NCBI GenBank assembly: GCA_026929865.2
Contig: CM049410.1
Location: 22,544,501 to 22,608,500 of the forward strand
Reading direction: 5' to 3'
DNA: 64,000 bases
Source of the DNA: Hyperoplus lanceolatus
Taxonomy: Eukaryota; Chordata; Actinopteri; Uranoscopiformes; Ammodytidae
The translations under genes and the position numbers were made by a program. The notes under the pieces were generated by a model. It searched no databases. It worked only from the letters and a program-made list of their open reading frames with translations, and was not told the origin of the DNA. Shown here piece by piece: positions 14,167-26,863 of the stretch. Each line of letters begins with the position of its first letter. Position 1 is the first letter of the stretch.

Positions 14167-15122
14167 CAGTCATATGAAAAAGTTTGGGAACCCCTCTCAG
14201 CCGGCATTATAATTGACTCTGCTTTCACACAAAAAAGATAAAATTGGTATGTCTTTAATTTACCAGGAACAGCTAAGTACTGGGATGTTTTCCAAACAAA
14301 GATTTTTTGAAAAGCAGTATTTAGTTTTATGAAATTAAATAAAATGTGAAAAACTGGCTGTGCAAAAATATGGGAACCCTTGTGGTCTTGCTGATTTTAA
14401 TGCATGTAACAGCATGTAAAACTGAGGACTTTAAACACAAAATTGGTTGGATTATGTTGTTAAGCCTTGAACCTCATATAAAGGTCTGTTTAATCATGAT
14501 AAAAGGTATTTTAGGTGCCTAAATGCAAGTTCCACTTCTCTTTGACTCTCTGCAGAAGTGAGACAGAATGCGATCACCAAAACAGCTCCCAAAAGATCTT
14601 AAAAACAAAGAGTATTCATTGTCATGGTTTAGGGGAAGGCTACAAGAAGCTTTCCCAAAGGTTTCAATTGTCAATTTCTACTGTAAGGAACGTTGTCAGG
14701 GAATGGAAGGACACAGGCACAGTTGCAGTTAAACCCAGGTCTAGCAGACCAAGAAAAGTACAAGAGCGGCATATGCGGCGGATTGTGAGAATGGCTGCAC
14801 ACAACCCAAAGATCACCTCCAAAGACCTGTGCAAGAACATCTGGCTGCAGATTGTGTATCTGTACATGGTTCTACAATTCAGTGAAATTTGCACCAAAAC
14901 ATCTGTATGGCCAGGTGATGAGAAGGAAGCCCTTTCTGCGCCCACGCCACAGATACAGTTGCATGGAGTATGTAAAAGCTCATTTAGACAAGCCAGCTTC
15001 AGCAGAGAGTCAAAGAGAAGTGCAACTTGCATATACATTTTCTCATGATTAAACAGACATTTCTATGAGGTTCAAGGCTTAACAACATAATCCAACCAAC
15101 TTTGTGTTTAAAGTCCTCAGTT
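14167..15122 (+). mobile_element. Tc1-like transposon relic, internally deleted and 3' truncated
   Basis: The left end is CAGTCATATGAAAAAGTT directly after a TA dinucleotide. A 60 bp inner repeat at 14418-14477 recurs inverted at 15063-15122 with about two mismatches. Between them are transposase fragments: an N-terminal helix-turn-helix part (14590-14845, with FQLSISTVRNVVREWK and SSRPRK) and, in another frame, a piece with RRKPFLRPRHRYSCMEYVK (14900-15000). The DDE catalytic region is missing and the outer right end is absent. It is dead. Confidence 0.85.
14590..15050 (+). pseudogene. Tc1-type transposase pseudogene
   Basis: The first part encodes the paired-like helix-turn-helix DNA-binding domain of Tc1 transposases. 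The second part, in a different frame, encodes the linker region just before the catalytic domain (VKAHLDKPAS). A frameshift separates them and the catalytic DDE domain is gone, so no active enzyme can be made. Confidence 0.8.
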
Positions 15123-15349
15123 CTAGAATGCAATGCTCCACTGCTTTCGAACAATTACAGAAGCTACAGTGGCCTTCAAGGACAAGAATCTAGTTACTAA
15201 AGATGGCATCATCACCACTGCCCCAAGGTTTTCCTCAATATCAAGTGAAGATGTATCTAGTTATTTTGTCAATAGTACTTTGTCTTGGTCTTCCAACAGT
15301 TGCATTGCCAGGACAACCACTTTACAAAATGCATATGGCCATTAAGTTT

Positions 15350-15571
15350 GTCCATTCTGTGCAACTGTAGAATCATGGCAATGCAAAATGGCAACCTCCA
15401 TGAACGCAAGCCCGGCTCTTATGTAGATATAAAAGGCTCATTCTAAGGAAAAAAAGAAAAAAAAACACTTTTATACATTATTTAAAACCCACGTATGAAT
15501 ATTATATACCATTTCTACCAAGTCTCTTCTGAAAAATGCCATTAGATTCTACACACTGCGCCTTTAAAAGC
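15350..15571. mobile_element. Short fish non-autonomous repeat (MITE-like), truncated
   Basis: It reads a familiar teleost dispersed repeat: an ATGTAGATATAAAAGGCTCA core, then GAATATTATATACCATTTCT, and the end ACACACTGCGCCTTTAA. The left end is missing. The superfamily is not settled from this copy. Identification is from memory of the repeat, not from a search. Confidence 0.55.
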
Positions 15572-16406
15572 TGCAGGAAAAAACAAGCCATGTCAAGCAA
15601 CAACCTCCACCTGCAATCACAGAATGAAATGTCTGGTTTCTCCAAGCGAGGGCTCAGTGGGCGGTTAGCACTAGCAGAGCAGTGGGAGTTTTAATTTAAC
15701 AAGCGTGTTTTAATGAACCTGCGTGAGCTCCAGGGCTGAAATTACATTCACCCCGTTCAATCTTTTATGCTGAGAAAACTTTACACACTACAGTATACTC
15801 CACAGCAGAATCTAGAATTTATAATAGGATGTCACCTAAATGCAACATCTTCCACCGCAAATACATTGAATGCATTTTCTTTATTTGCAGCCAAGCATTA
15901 CAACCATACAACAAGTCTGCCTACTGAAAATACAAATGAATTTTCAATCTCCAACAAAACATTTTGTATACACATTCCCCAACCCAAACAATCACACCCT
16001 CATTCTCTGCCAAATGTACTGTATGTGGTTGCTCCACCCACAACTGCTACGGTGGAGTTGGCTCTCAAACCTGCAGTGTTTCACTACATGAAGATAATGT
16101 TTACACGGTAAACAGCATCGAAAATTGCATTTGCCACCAAATGTCTGTAATTCCTGTTATACCCAACCACATTTAATTGATTGAATCACTTCCATCAAAT
16201 ATTGGAATATTGAAAGCATATTTGAATCATTTCATGTTGTTTTTAGATTTGATATAATAAGATTGTAGGAAAGCACTGATGGAAATAATACAATTAAGCT
16301 GACGTATATTGAATGGAAAATGTTGTACCTTTATGTAAGATATCAAAAGCATTATATTTTGGAAGGGTGTCATATTCACAGATCTCTAATGATTCCTAAG
16401 CTGCTG

Positions 16407-16419
16407 TGACCTCTGACCT
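16407..16419 (-). promoter_or_regulatory. Perfect DR1 nuclear-receptor motif
   Basis: The plus strand reads TGACCT, C, TGACCT. It is a perfect AGGTCA DR1 on the minus strand, lying between two transposon relics in the hoxb4a to hoxb3a interval. It may come from an old transposon or be chance. Confidence 0.3.
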
Positions 16420-16617
16420 TTCATATCTTCTGCATGTTGGCCATTGGTAATGGTGGTATAAAAGCCAACCTCTTTTGGAATGCCATGTTATCTAAAGGGA
16501 AAATATCAGGATAAAAGTTATGTAGAGTGTTTTCTGCCCATACAGTATGTATGGGCTAAGTCTAAATGTTAAATATTTGTACTATATTTGGACCTGTCAA
16601 GGTCAATTTTGTTTCCA

Positions 16618-16936
16618 CGTTTCCACTGAGCGGAACAGTTCGGCACGGCATGGCACATCACACAATTATGTACTTCCACTTTCAAAAGTTGGGAAAAGGT
16701 ACCAAGATAAGTATTTGATTACTGTGGCGCGTTCTTTCTCTTCATTTAATTTATTGACAGGCTATAGGCTGCACTGTGTGTCTGCTATGATGTCACCATA
16801 GTTAAATACTGTAGCTGCCACGTTTGGCATATACCCAGTCTTCAAAGTAAGGGTACTGTCGGCAGTGGTAAAGCCGGCTAATAATAGGGTTACCGCTCAG
16901 TACCAAACCTATACCGTACCAAACCGAACTGTAGTG
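16618..16936. mobile_element. Degenerate non-autonomous DNA transposon (GAGCGG/GGTACC type)
   Basis: The left part has GTTTCCACTGAGCGGAAC and GGCACGG words; the right part has CAGTACCAAACC and CCGTACCAAACCGAAC. This matches a common teleost MITE whose ends carry GTTTCCACTGAGCGGTACGG-type sequence. Ends are eroded and target duplications cannot be assigned. Confidence 0.5.
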
Positions 16937-17464
16937 CTTGTGTGTATGTGTGTGTTGCCCTGGTAAAACCTTCTCTCAAACTGCTGCTTCTAACTGGCAG
17001 ACCATTTGCCCAATCATCAAAATGATCATACTATGAAGGAGATACCGATGAAGATTGTAGTGTGACAGTTGTGAGAATTACAGTGAGTTATAAAATTCGT
17101 ACAGAAGGTGTTTTTACTAATAAATAGGTAAACATGATAGAAATCCCCATCGATCTTGATTGGCCTGGTGTATTATTGTCTTAAAACAAGGCTCCCGTAT
17201 TGTGAAGCCCACTCAGGCAAATGGCTATTAGTGATTGGGCTATATATATATAAAACTGATTTGATTCGACTTGAAAAGATTTTTTTATGGTTCCGTACAA
17301 AGCTTCGCTGCACAACAAGTGGGTGGGAACATGGACGACCAAGCCATTAGGTGATACTGTTTAATGTGCATGTGATGAGACTTTGGTGCAATGTAAAATA
17401 TGAAATATCGTGGCATAACGACACAGTGTATGGGAAACATTTCATGGCAATGTAAGCATGACAC

Positions 17465-17465
<1 letters not shown>

Positions 17466-17556
<91 letters not shown>
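17466..17556. repeat. CA microsatellite, 91 bp
   Basis: An uninterrupted CA run. Confidence 0.97.
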
Positions 17557-17557
<1 letters not shown>

Positions 17558-18749
17558 CAACACCCCTCCCAGTTCCTGCAGGTCAGATTACCAGGCTGGA
17601 TAATGACCAGCAGCCACCAGCCCCAATGCCAGTAAATAATGGTGCTCCAGCTCACTGAATTGCACACAATCACTTTGACAGTAAAACTATCAGCGTTCTT
17701 TGAGTGCCCTCCAAAAAAAAACATATATAAATGCTTTCAATTATTATTATTATTATTCTCTTTTGGCTTTACTCAAGAATCAGATTGTCCAAAGTGGCAT
17801 GTCTTGCATTTTAGCAGACATGTCCTAGAGTAAAATTCTGCCTTCTAAATCCAGTGTGCATACATGCTTGGAAAGGCATGTTGAGCAGCTCAACAGCAAG
17901 GCAATGAGGAAGGGCAGTGTCTGTTTAAACTATGATCCCACTCTGTTCATATACTGTCCAGCACCAGGCTATACACACAGCCTGCTCACCCTCATCATAT
18001 CAGATCAGACTGTTAGGATGTCTCACAACACCTTATATACAGAGAGCCCACTGCTTTAATAGGTAAGACAGAAGACCATTTGAAATGATCTGCTTTTAAA
18101 TGGCATATTTTCTATAATTTAAATGACTTTTCTAATTACATATTGAACGAAAACGTTAGAGAGCTACATTGAGTCAAATTAACAAAACACTGTCTTTGTA
18201 TATCGGGAAACGTGGACAGTGGACAGTGCAACTTAATCAGTGAAAACATATTCAAAAGAGACACATTTCATCAACACATCCATATTTAAGTGGCTGTGAG
18301 TATTGGCCTGGCTGACCCCCCCTGTCCAGGTGGTTCCTTCACTCCTCTGTCTGGGTTTAGGAGCGGAGATAACGCCGCCATGCCCCCGGGTTACAGTGCC
18401 CTGAACTAGGTCTGTTATGACTAAGTGGCCCGGGGCCTCCGGAGGTCTGGGAATGTCCGAGGGAGCAGAGGGCCCAGCAGCCTCGCGAGGTCAAGGGGGA
18501 GCCGGAGGAGTGGAGGGCGGGAGGGGGTGAGCACGGGTCAGCCTCTGGTTTCACAGTCAGTGGACCTCATCGGTCAGAAAAACCTGTCCCCTGGTTGAAC
18601 CCTGCGTGGCCGCAGCCTGCCCATTCTACTGGCCCTGCATGACCATCGATTTTCTTCCTCCTCTCTCTCTCTCCCTCTGCCTTTCCTTCCATACCCTGCG
18701 CTTATATTTCTCTCCTTTCTTTCTCTTGCTCCTCCACGCATCGCATCAC

Positions 18750-19080
18750 GCCAGGGCCTGCATTCCCATGAGAGTCCGGAGCCTCTCCAGCAGAACCGTT
18801 GTCCCTTATTTTAATCCCTTGCAGATTGATTATTGTCGGGGTCAATAAGGCCTCCTGAGGCCTCTGCTGCTCGGCTCAGCAGATCCCGGAGGCCTGAGCG
18901 AGCACGGCGGCCGGCGATCGTTCGCAGCTCATTTGGCAAGCCTCGCAGATCGTTTGTTTTCCTGGTAAATTGTTTCGGAGCGCAGCCGAGAGAGTATCCA
19001 TTAACCAGCGCTCCTCCAGTTCTTTTAATTTTTCAGTTTCACCCTTCCTCCTCCCCCTGTATAGGCCTACATTATTTCAA
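18750..19080. promoter_or_regulatory. Candidate conserved block between hoxb4a and hoxb3a
   Basis: This is repeat-free, GC-mixed sequence with GATTGATTATTG (PBX/HOX-like) near 18825 and a GGGGTCAATAAGG stretch. No convincing ORF is present. It looks like regulatory DNA, but no comparison was possible. Confidence 0.3.
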
Positions 19081-20063
19081 ATTGAGCGCCGTATTGTTCA
19101 TATTCCTACTGCATTCTCAAAGCCCGTTTGCACCTGGCTGGCAAAACGCAAACACGCGCGTACACGCACACACACACACACACGCGCGCGCACGCGCGTA
19201 TCTCATTAAAGAACTATACCACCTGAACTTCGGTAACACTTCATAACCACAGAAACGCCAAGACAAAATGCATAATAAGCTTCTGGTGAACGAGGAATTA
19301 TTCACGAGGGCCATTCTGCCGCACGTTAGCTATGGGGCACTTCTGAATCTGGTATGGACCTGCATATGCTGCGTTGCGTTTGTAGTCGAACTGCATAAAC
19401 CTTATAAATCATAAATACACCGGTTTAATCTGACTACATTCTACATATGTACTGTTTCTACATAACTTCCCATCCAAATCCCGTGCGTAAAGGACGCACA
19501 CCAACACACATTTTAGCAGATGCTCGTGAAGCGACAGGCCTCATGACACAGAAGTGACACCACGGCAGCAAAAGGACGGAAACAGTTGCAAAAACTCAGG
19601 AGAAAACACGTTGCATGCCAACACTCTCCCAGACACACACCTTCCAACATAAACACACAGATCCAAAAGTCCCTGTGCTAAAATCAAAGCCCCCCCACGC
19701 CCTTACATGCCCCCTTCGCCTGACCTCACCAAATGCGCAGGGGGCAATAAAACCATAAAAACGCCACCAAGCCATCAGACAAGAGCAGCAAGAAAGCCCA
19801 AAGACAGATACATGTAAAACAGACTGAGTGGCAGCGTTCTTACCTTGAACAGCGTTTTGAGCGACCTGTGGGCCATCTTTTACTTCTTCTACTCCTTCAG
19901 GGCTCTGTGTGTGTGTGTGACTGTTCGGAGTTTCTTTAGAAGGGATTTTCTTCTTTCCCAATGAGGAAGGAAAAAAGTTTTTTTTTTCTTATGGTAGGTT
20001 ACGTATGGGGTGTAAAAAATAGCTTGCTGATGGGTGGGAAGGGGAGGTGTGTGTTTGAGTGTT

Positions 20064-20166
<103 letters not shown>

Positions 20167-20299
20167 TGGTTGTGGTGTGGGGGGGAGGATGTCTTCCAAG
20201 ACGTCTTCTTTCTCTCCTCTTCTGTCTGCTCTCTCTCTCCTGGCAGAAGGGGTCTTGTGTGTTCTTGTGTGTGGCTGCTGGGGTGACAATAGGGGAGAA

Positions 20300-20420
20300 G
20301 GAGAAGGAGAAGTGTTTAAAGAAGAACAAGTGATTAATGATTTCTTCTTGTATAATTCTCGCATTTTTCTTGAGGTGCCGTCCCCTCTTGTCCTGTCCGG
20401 TAAATAATGGCGGTGAACTT
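20300..20420. promoter_or_regulatory. Candidate PBX/HOX-bound element downstream of hoxb4a
   Basis: TGATTAAT, an exact PBX/HOX consensus, lies at 20331-20338, and the same block carries a GGTGAAC half-site-like word near 20412. It is about 4 kb downstream of the hoxb4a stop, where neural enhancers of mouse Hoxb4 are known to lie. Role is inferred. Confidence 0.3.
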
Positions 20421-20846
20421 TTAAAGAGTGGTGGGTGGGGTGGGGGGGGGGGGGGGGTGGGCATCCTCACAGAAATCTGCTCCCATTCACACGAGCAAGC
20501 AGAAGGCCCCGGCTGATAAAGGACGCTAGAAAAGAAGAAGGATTCCTTGGTGGATTTTATTGTGCGTGGTGTCAACCCGCACACAAATTCATTTATTTCA
20601 ACCCTGCAAGTGCTCAGGGGGGTTTGAGGGGGTTATTGTGGAGGCACATATGTGTGCACATGTGTGTGTGTGTGGATATTGGGTAGTGGGGTGTCTGTTA
20701 AGATGCTGCAATATAATGACGGCATTCGGGCCTAAAGATTATTTTATGTTAGGAGAGGTACACTACCTGAGTATTTTTGTGTGGAGCATAAACCTATTTG
20801 CGTTTATATAGGAAAAGAACATATGCAGTATAATCATATAAAAAGG

Positions 20847-20848
<2 letters not shown>

Positions 20849-20930
<82 letters not shown>
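20849..20930. repeat. CA microsatellite, 82 bp
   Basis: An uninterrupted CA run ending in TATATAT. Confidence 0.97.
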
Positions 20931-20937
<7 letters not shown>

Positions 20938-21139
20938 GCTATATGTATAGGCTCATTTTCAGCAACTGGAAAATAATTAACATTCTGGGATAGCGTTAAA
21001 CTGTAAGCAGGCAGTCACTTTGGAGCACAGTGGTTGCAAATTATAAAACATATAAAAAACAATAAATTAAATTAAAGAGTGAAAAGGATTTTCTTTGCTG
21101 CAAAGAAACAGCGCCTTGTCTGAAGATACAGCTATAGAA

Positions 21140-21640
21140 GCTTATTCACCATATGACACCATATGTGAAGGGTTCACCGTGGTGGCGCAGTGTGCTGGTG
21201 CGTTTGTTTGAGCACATCTATGTGTACAGTTTGATAGGAGGGCGGTGTTGGCGCTGGGGGAGCCTTCCATAAACAGGAAGAAAAACAGATAAATGGGCTG
21301 AGGGAGTCTCTGTGGCAACGGGCCCAGGGAGAAATCAACCAACAAGTAATAGGGAATCTTCTCCGGGCCGAGGAATACGAGCGGGCCAATTTGGGGGGCG
21401 CACTTTTTGTGTTTAAAGTTCAGCGAGAGGAATGCCATTTTCTCCGTCTCCCCCCTCTTGCTCTATATTTTTTCGATACCTGCTCTAAGAAAAGAAAATG
21501 AAAATTAATACGGGAGCCGCGCCTTACAAAAGAAGCCATTCGTCTTGTTGATTATCTATTTGGTTGTCAGGGTTTGAGCTATGGCGCCGGCCCGCTCCCT
21601 TTTGTAATATATAAAAAAAATAAAACACACAAGCGGGCAG
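21140..21640. promoter_or_regulatory. Candidate hoxb4a downstream enhancer block
   Basis: About 500 bp of repeat-poor, GC-mixed sequence lies 2.8-3.3 kb downstream of the hoxb4a stop. A 98-codon minus-strand open frame (21142-21438) fills part of it, but it has no recognisable domain. Homeodomain-type words (TTGATTATC at 21548) are present. An enhancer is more likely than a gene. Confidence 0.35.
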
Positions 21641-22108
21641 AGCACCGGACCAGAAAACAGCGATAGGAAAAAGAAAGAAAAAAAAACTGTTGTGCGAAAA
21701 TTACACTCATTAAAGCATTAAAAAACCACGAACCGAAAAACTATTTAATGCCCCCCCCCCCACACACACACACACACACACGCATTCAGTATCAGAGGAG
21801 TGGGGAGGGGGGCGTCCCATAGCCTGTGTCGGGCCGTTGCGAGCGCGTGTGAGCAGCCGTTAAATTAACGGGAGAACGAGAGTGAAACGGAGGGACGGTT
21901 TGTGATTTAAAACGAGATTACAGAACGTAATGTACCAAGATCACTCACGGCCGGGACAGATTAATCATCGCAGGCTGCTGATTTCTCAAGACAGGCAGGC
22001 TGTGCGTTTGAACCAACACCCAAATGAAATGAAATTATTTTAGTGTTTGCATGTGGGAGCGAGCTGTAAATATCCTCTAGCAATACGTCGATTGAAGGAG
22101 GATGTGTT

Positions 22109-22208
<100 letters not shown>

Positions 22209-23657
22209 TTTGCAATTTCAGACCTGCTGTGAAAGCAAAAAGGTAGAGCCTAGTTATTCCATTGCAAAAAATGAAAAATAAAATCTCACAAACCGAAAAC
22301 ATTTAAAACTGCTTGATGAATCATCGAAATTGAAGTTTGTTTTATGAGCGTTACACATTTATCAGTGTTTAAATAGTAGATTGTTACATTTTAAAATAAG
22401 GTGAACCAATCAGAATGTGGTGAAAGGGCGAGAGAAAAGAGGATAGAAAACGATACTTTTTCAGCCATTTATTTAAATTTCTATGAACTATTTACAAATA
22501 ATAGGAAGGCAGACACTGAGGAGGCATGAGCAGAGAAATGAGAAACCCACATATCGGAAGAAGTATAACACACGTTCAACATAACACCATCATAGTTATC
22601 ATCATCGGTAACGATAGAAACGGATCTTTGGAATGTAAATAAAATAACATCATTTAAAAACACTTAGACAATAAAATGATCTAAACTGTGGCGCATGGAG
22701 ACAGAGCAGAAAGAGAAAGAGAGGGGAGAGAGAACGAGAGAGAGAGAGAAAGGGAAGCAAAGCGGGAAACACAAAGTGTGTGCACATTTAATGTGCGGAG
22801 AAAAGAATAGCCTATAGAAAAAAAGATAGAAAAAAAGACTAAATCATCACTATTTAGACATGCAATAAAAAAAAGCCTGCGTATCTTTCTCAATGTCCGT
22901 GGCCACAACAATTGCTCAAGATTAAATTACACTTTGAAATCTTCACATACAAGAAATGAATAGCGCGTTTTTTGTATTTCAGGTCATAATTATAACAATA
23001 ACTCGTCACATAATTTCAAAAATATAAAAGAAGCTCGAAAAGCTGTCCCTTCATTAACGAGCAAGAGAAAATAAGATGACCAAAACGATAAAAAATAATA
23101 TATATATATTTTTATATATATAAGTACAACTGAGGTAATAGGTAGTATATTGTATAGTGCTACGTTTATAATGGGTTCTTGAGCTATTTGTACCAAGAGT
23201 TTGGTTTGGATATTAGTGTCTTTTGTTCAGGCAGCTTCATAAACCCTGTTTGGTAGTAGAGTTGAAAATGCTTTTTAATTTAACTGTATTCCACTTGAAT
23301 CACCCTGTCACTCTGTTTCCCTGTATGCAACATCACAAAACGAACAATCAACGGACCTTGTCAACATTAAACGCTCCTTGTCATTCTCAACAATAATAGT
23401 ATAAAGTATATATATTTTTTTACAATTAACACTGCATTCAAAAAATAACTATTATTCAATTTTGAAAAAGCTATATTTTGTCATCAAACAAAACAGAAAT
23501 ACCAAACAGTTATAATAATACCAACGAGGAAGTAATCAGGACCATACCGGAGGTTATATTTGATGTAAGGATGCAGAGAAAAGATATGAGCATGTGTGGT
23601 TTGTGTGTGTGTGTAGCGGTGTGTAAGAATACTTCACTTGACGAAACGCGAGTTCTA

Positions 23658-23663
23658 TTTATT
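23658..23663 (-). terminator. hoxb4a: Candidate hoxb4a polyadenylation signal (AATAAA)
   Basis: This is the first canonical AATAAA on the minus strand downstream of the hoxb4a stop. It would give a 3'UTR of about 0.75 kb that includes the CA tract at 23870-23945. AT-rich sequence further downstream has other AATAAA words, so a longer 3'UTR is possible. Confidence 0.3.
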
Positions 23664-23864
23664 ACACGTGCGTTGTTCGTGTGTAAGGGTGTGGAGGGTG
23701 GGGTGGTGGCGGTTTGGGGAGAGGTATAGGGGGCATGGGGTAATGGGCAGAGCCGCGGTTCACTCCTATGCTTTGTACCCGCAGAGTAAACATGACAAAT
23801 GGGGCCCGAGTTTGGCATGATTAAAGATGAAAACGAGGATCCATCTTCACACGCACGCACACAA

Positions 23865-23869
<5 letters not shown>

Positions 23870-23945
<76 letters not shown>
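23870..23945. repeat. CA microsatellite, likely inside the hoxb4a 3'UTR
   Basis: An uninterrupted CA run 0.5 kb after the hoxb4a stop; in the transcript it would be a UG run. Confidence 0.95.
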
Positions 23946-23947
<2 letters not shown>

Positions 23948-24417
23948 TGTACTAGGATAGAAAAAGAAAAAGAAGGAAAGAAAGCACACGCACGAGGGGA
24001 CATTATCCTCAGCCTACGTCCTGTGTTCTGTCATAGAGAGGAGGGGAGAGGAGAGTATAAAAAGACAGAATATAAAAAGCAGAGAGAGAGAGAGAGAGAG
24101 AGAGTAGGGGATAAAAGCAAAGAAGCGACCGCTTCTCCTTCTTTGCCTATTTTTGTTCCTCTGATCTTTTTTTATGAATGGGAAATCTCCCCCTCCAACC
24201 CTTCTCACGTCATAACGTCATATTATAGTGTGTAACATCAGCATAGATCGGGGCCGAACAGGCGGCACTGACATCCTTCCCTCCATAGCAAAGGCGTTTT
24301 TCCGGTCCAAAGTGCAGGCTCCGGTGGTTACTAGCATGGCTGCCACTTCAGCGTTTAGTTTGGGAGTGAGGGAGGGACAGGGAGGGAAATAATCACACAA
24401 AGGGCCCATGGAGCAGG

Positions 24418-26863
24418 CTATAGCGGTCCGCTTAGAGCCGGGGAGTTTGTGTTGTTGTTGGTCCCGGAGCGGACCTTGGTGTTGGGCAGCTTGTGGTCCT
24501 TCTTCCACTTCATCCTCCGGTTCTGAAACCAGATCTTGATCTGCCGCTCCGACAGAACCAGCGTGTGCGCGATCTCCACCCTGCGCCTGCGCGTCAGGTA
24601 GCGGTTGTAGTGGAACTCCTTCTCCAGCTCCAGGACCTGCTGGCGCGTGTAGGCCGTCCGCGAGCGCTTTAGTTCACCGCCTGCTGAGTAGTTTGCACTC
24701 ACTGTGGGAGAACAAAGGGAATAAATGGTCATCACAACATTAAGCCACTCAAGAAACAACCTAAAACAAGTAAAATACAATAACCTCCCAAATATAGGAT
24801 CATAGCAATAATCATAATAATGACAATTATTATAATTGTTATTAATATTATAATTATTAAAGTGAATACATGTCGTTTGCTATAGGCCACAATAGCTGCA
24901 CTATCAAACATAATAACAAGCCAGTGCTTACAGATAGACCTATTCAAGCAAAAATAGAAACATACACGTGTTATTCTTGGCTTAAATGCAAAGTAATTGT
25001 TTTATATGTAGTAAGTCAGTGAGGGCCCATTATTAAAGGGGACGCAAAATATTCAGCCAGTCAGCGCCCTGTGAGCGAGCACGACGAGAAACAAAGCCAC
25101 GGCCACTGCGAGCGATGACAAAATGGCTGTAACCTTGGCAGAGCCTTCACTGATCGCAATCCTCTGTTATCGCCATGCAACTATTTTTTCCTCTGACCTT
25201 TCAGATGCAGCTGATGTGTCAGTGGTCGTTTATTTTACACTCCTGCCTTTTTTTCTATCTTTTTTGCCGATAGGCCTACACGTAATTTTCAGAGAAGACA
25301 CGTTGTCAGGTCATGTTAGGCCCTGCGGCGGTGTGAATGCTCCAGCACAGCCGGCATGACACTCGTGTCCAAATGTTGTGATTCTAGAGCAAAGCGGGTC
25401 CACAGCTAAAATGAGAGCTTGAACAAAATGCTGCTGTTCTGACACGTTTGATCGAACAGGATACATACATAAAACATTAGCTTTAGCCTATAGACGCCCC
25501 GAAGGAGCAGTCGCCTCTTCCTTCTCCTATGCGCAGATGCCACGGGCAGAGAGCTTTGTCTGTCTTGTACAAACTGGTTGAGAATAAAGGTGTTGGTGGT
25601 GGGGGTGTAGCGGCTACAAGACAGCACTGAATGGCCGACTGGCTAATGATTGAACAAATCCCAAAAATCTACAACTGGACAGAAGGAACAAAACATGTTG
25701 CACTGGAGTCAAATGTCTCCAGATGACACGATACATGAAACCCTGCCGAGGCAAACATGCTAGAATAACTTTCTTACCAGAGTAAACAGCCCGCCTGATT
25801 GCTGTGACTTTGCAAAGCAATAGGCATTTCGTCGCTGCGCAAATGTTCGCTCTGGTTATCCCAATACGCAGTAGGCAGCAAGTCCATTATAACATTACAG
25901 AGAAGCCATAACAGACCGGAGCTAGTCGGTTTTACATTAGTGTTTTACGGCCGGCTCCATAAACATGAATATTTCAGCTGCCATAAAAGTTTCCCTCCCC
26001 TGGAACAACGAGTATGGAAGAAAAGACTCGGCAGAGCAAAGTACACCGTTTAAACAACCCGACCACTTAAAATCAAATTACCAAAGCATAAAAGCTAACT
26101 TATGGGCTCGCTCTGAGTTGTCATAAGGCGAGGAATTAGAGCAGAGGAGCCGGAGATCGGACTTGAAAAGGCACCTCAGCGGAGAGGTGTAATAAAAATT
26201 TATGGAGGGTGTAATTATATTGGCCCTGCAAACAGACGATCGTAAATCTTGACCCAAGGGCTACTCTTGTACTTCTAACAGAAAGCAGGGAGGGGAAGCC
26301 GTAGATTTGACGCTGGACACCTAGCTGACTGCAAGGGCTCTCTCAACTGCAGGCACAACGGCGCAGCGAAAGAGAGAGGGAGAGATAGAGAGAGAAGTTT
26401 GAATGCAGCACTCACCGATGTTTACATGGACTTTCTTCATCCACGGGTAGACTACCGGGTCCTTACGAGTGCTGTTGGGGGACGAAGTGCTCTGGCTGTG
26501 GGGTGTTTGGCCGCAGGACGGAGGCGGGCTGGGTGTCACCGAGTCGCAGCGGTGGCTCTGCTCCGGGACGGGGCTGAGCTGCAGCACGGCTGCGGGGACA
26601 GCGTGACCCCGCGGAGACATCAGCACCGAGGCGGGCTGCCCGGCGCCCTGGCATGGCGTGTACGGCGGCTCGACTCGCTGTTGCGGCGGGTGTGCATGGT
26701 GGTGGTAGAGAGAGTCCGGTTGAAAGGCGGCAGGCTCCTGCCTCTGGGAGCTGTAATAGTCAGGAGAGTGGCTGGGCAGATAGTCGCTCTGTGAGTATTC
26801 CTCGCACGGTGGGAACTTCGGGTCCACATAGTTGGAGTTGATCAAATAGGAGCTCATGGCCAT
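24418..26863 (-). CDS. hoxb4a: Hox4 homeodomain transcription factor Hoxb4a (two exons)
   Basis: Exon 1 is 26416-26863 and exon 2 is 24418-24701, joined across a GT-AG intron (donor GTGAGT at 26415-26410, acceptor CACAG ending at 24702). The product is 243 aa. Seen: start [20 protein letters not shown], the Hox4 N-terminal signature; a Pro/Gln/Ser-rich middle; the VYPWMKK hexapeptide at about 138-144; and a homeodomain at about 160-219 with [11 protein letters not shown] in helix 3 and the Hox4-type [21 protein letters not shown]. The joined VNIVSANYS at the splice matches the usual Hox4 junction, which fixes both splice sites. The length is close to the roughly 245 aa usual for the family. 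It should be a nuclear DNA-binding regulator of hindbrain/spinal cord and mesoderm patterning that works with PBX through YPWM. HoxBb clusters have lost hoxb4, so the a copy is inferred. No frame damage is seen. Confidence 0.97.
24702..26415 (-). other. hoxb4a: hoxb4a intron (1,714 bp) with candidate enhancer
   Basis: The intron is bounded by clear GT-AG signals. Its 5' half in the gene direction (about 25920-26240) is low in simple repeats. It holds AT-rich homeodomain/Cdx-like words such as CCATAAA, TTTATGG and GTAATTA, and it reads like the intronic neural enhancer known for Hoxb4 in other vertebrates. That equivalence is inference from position and motif content; no alignment was possible. 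The rest of the intron shows nothing definite. Confidence 0.55.
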
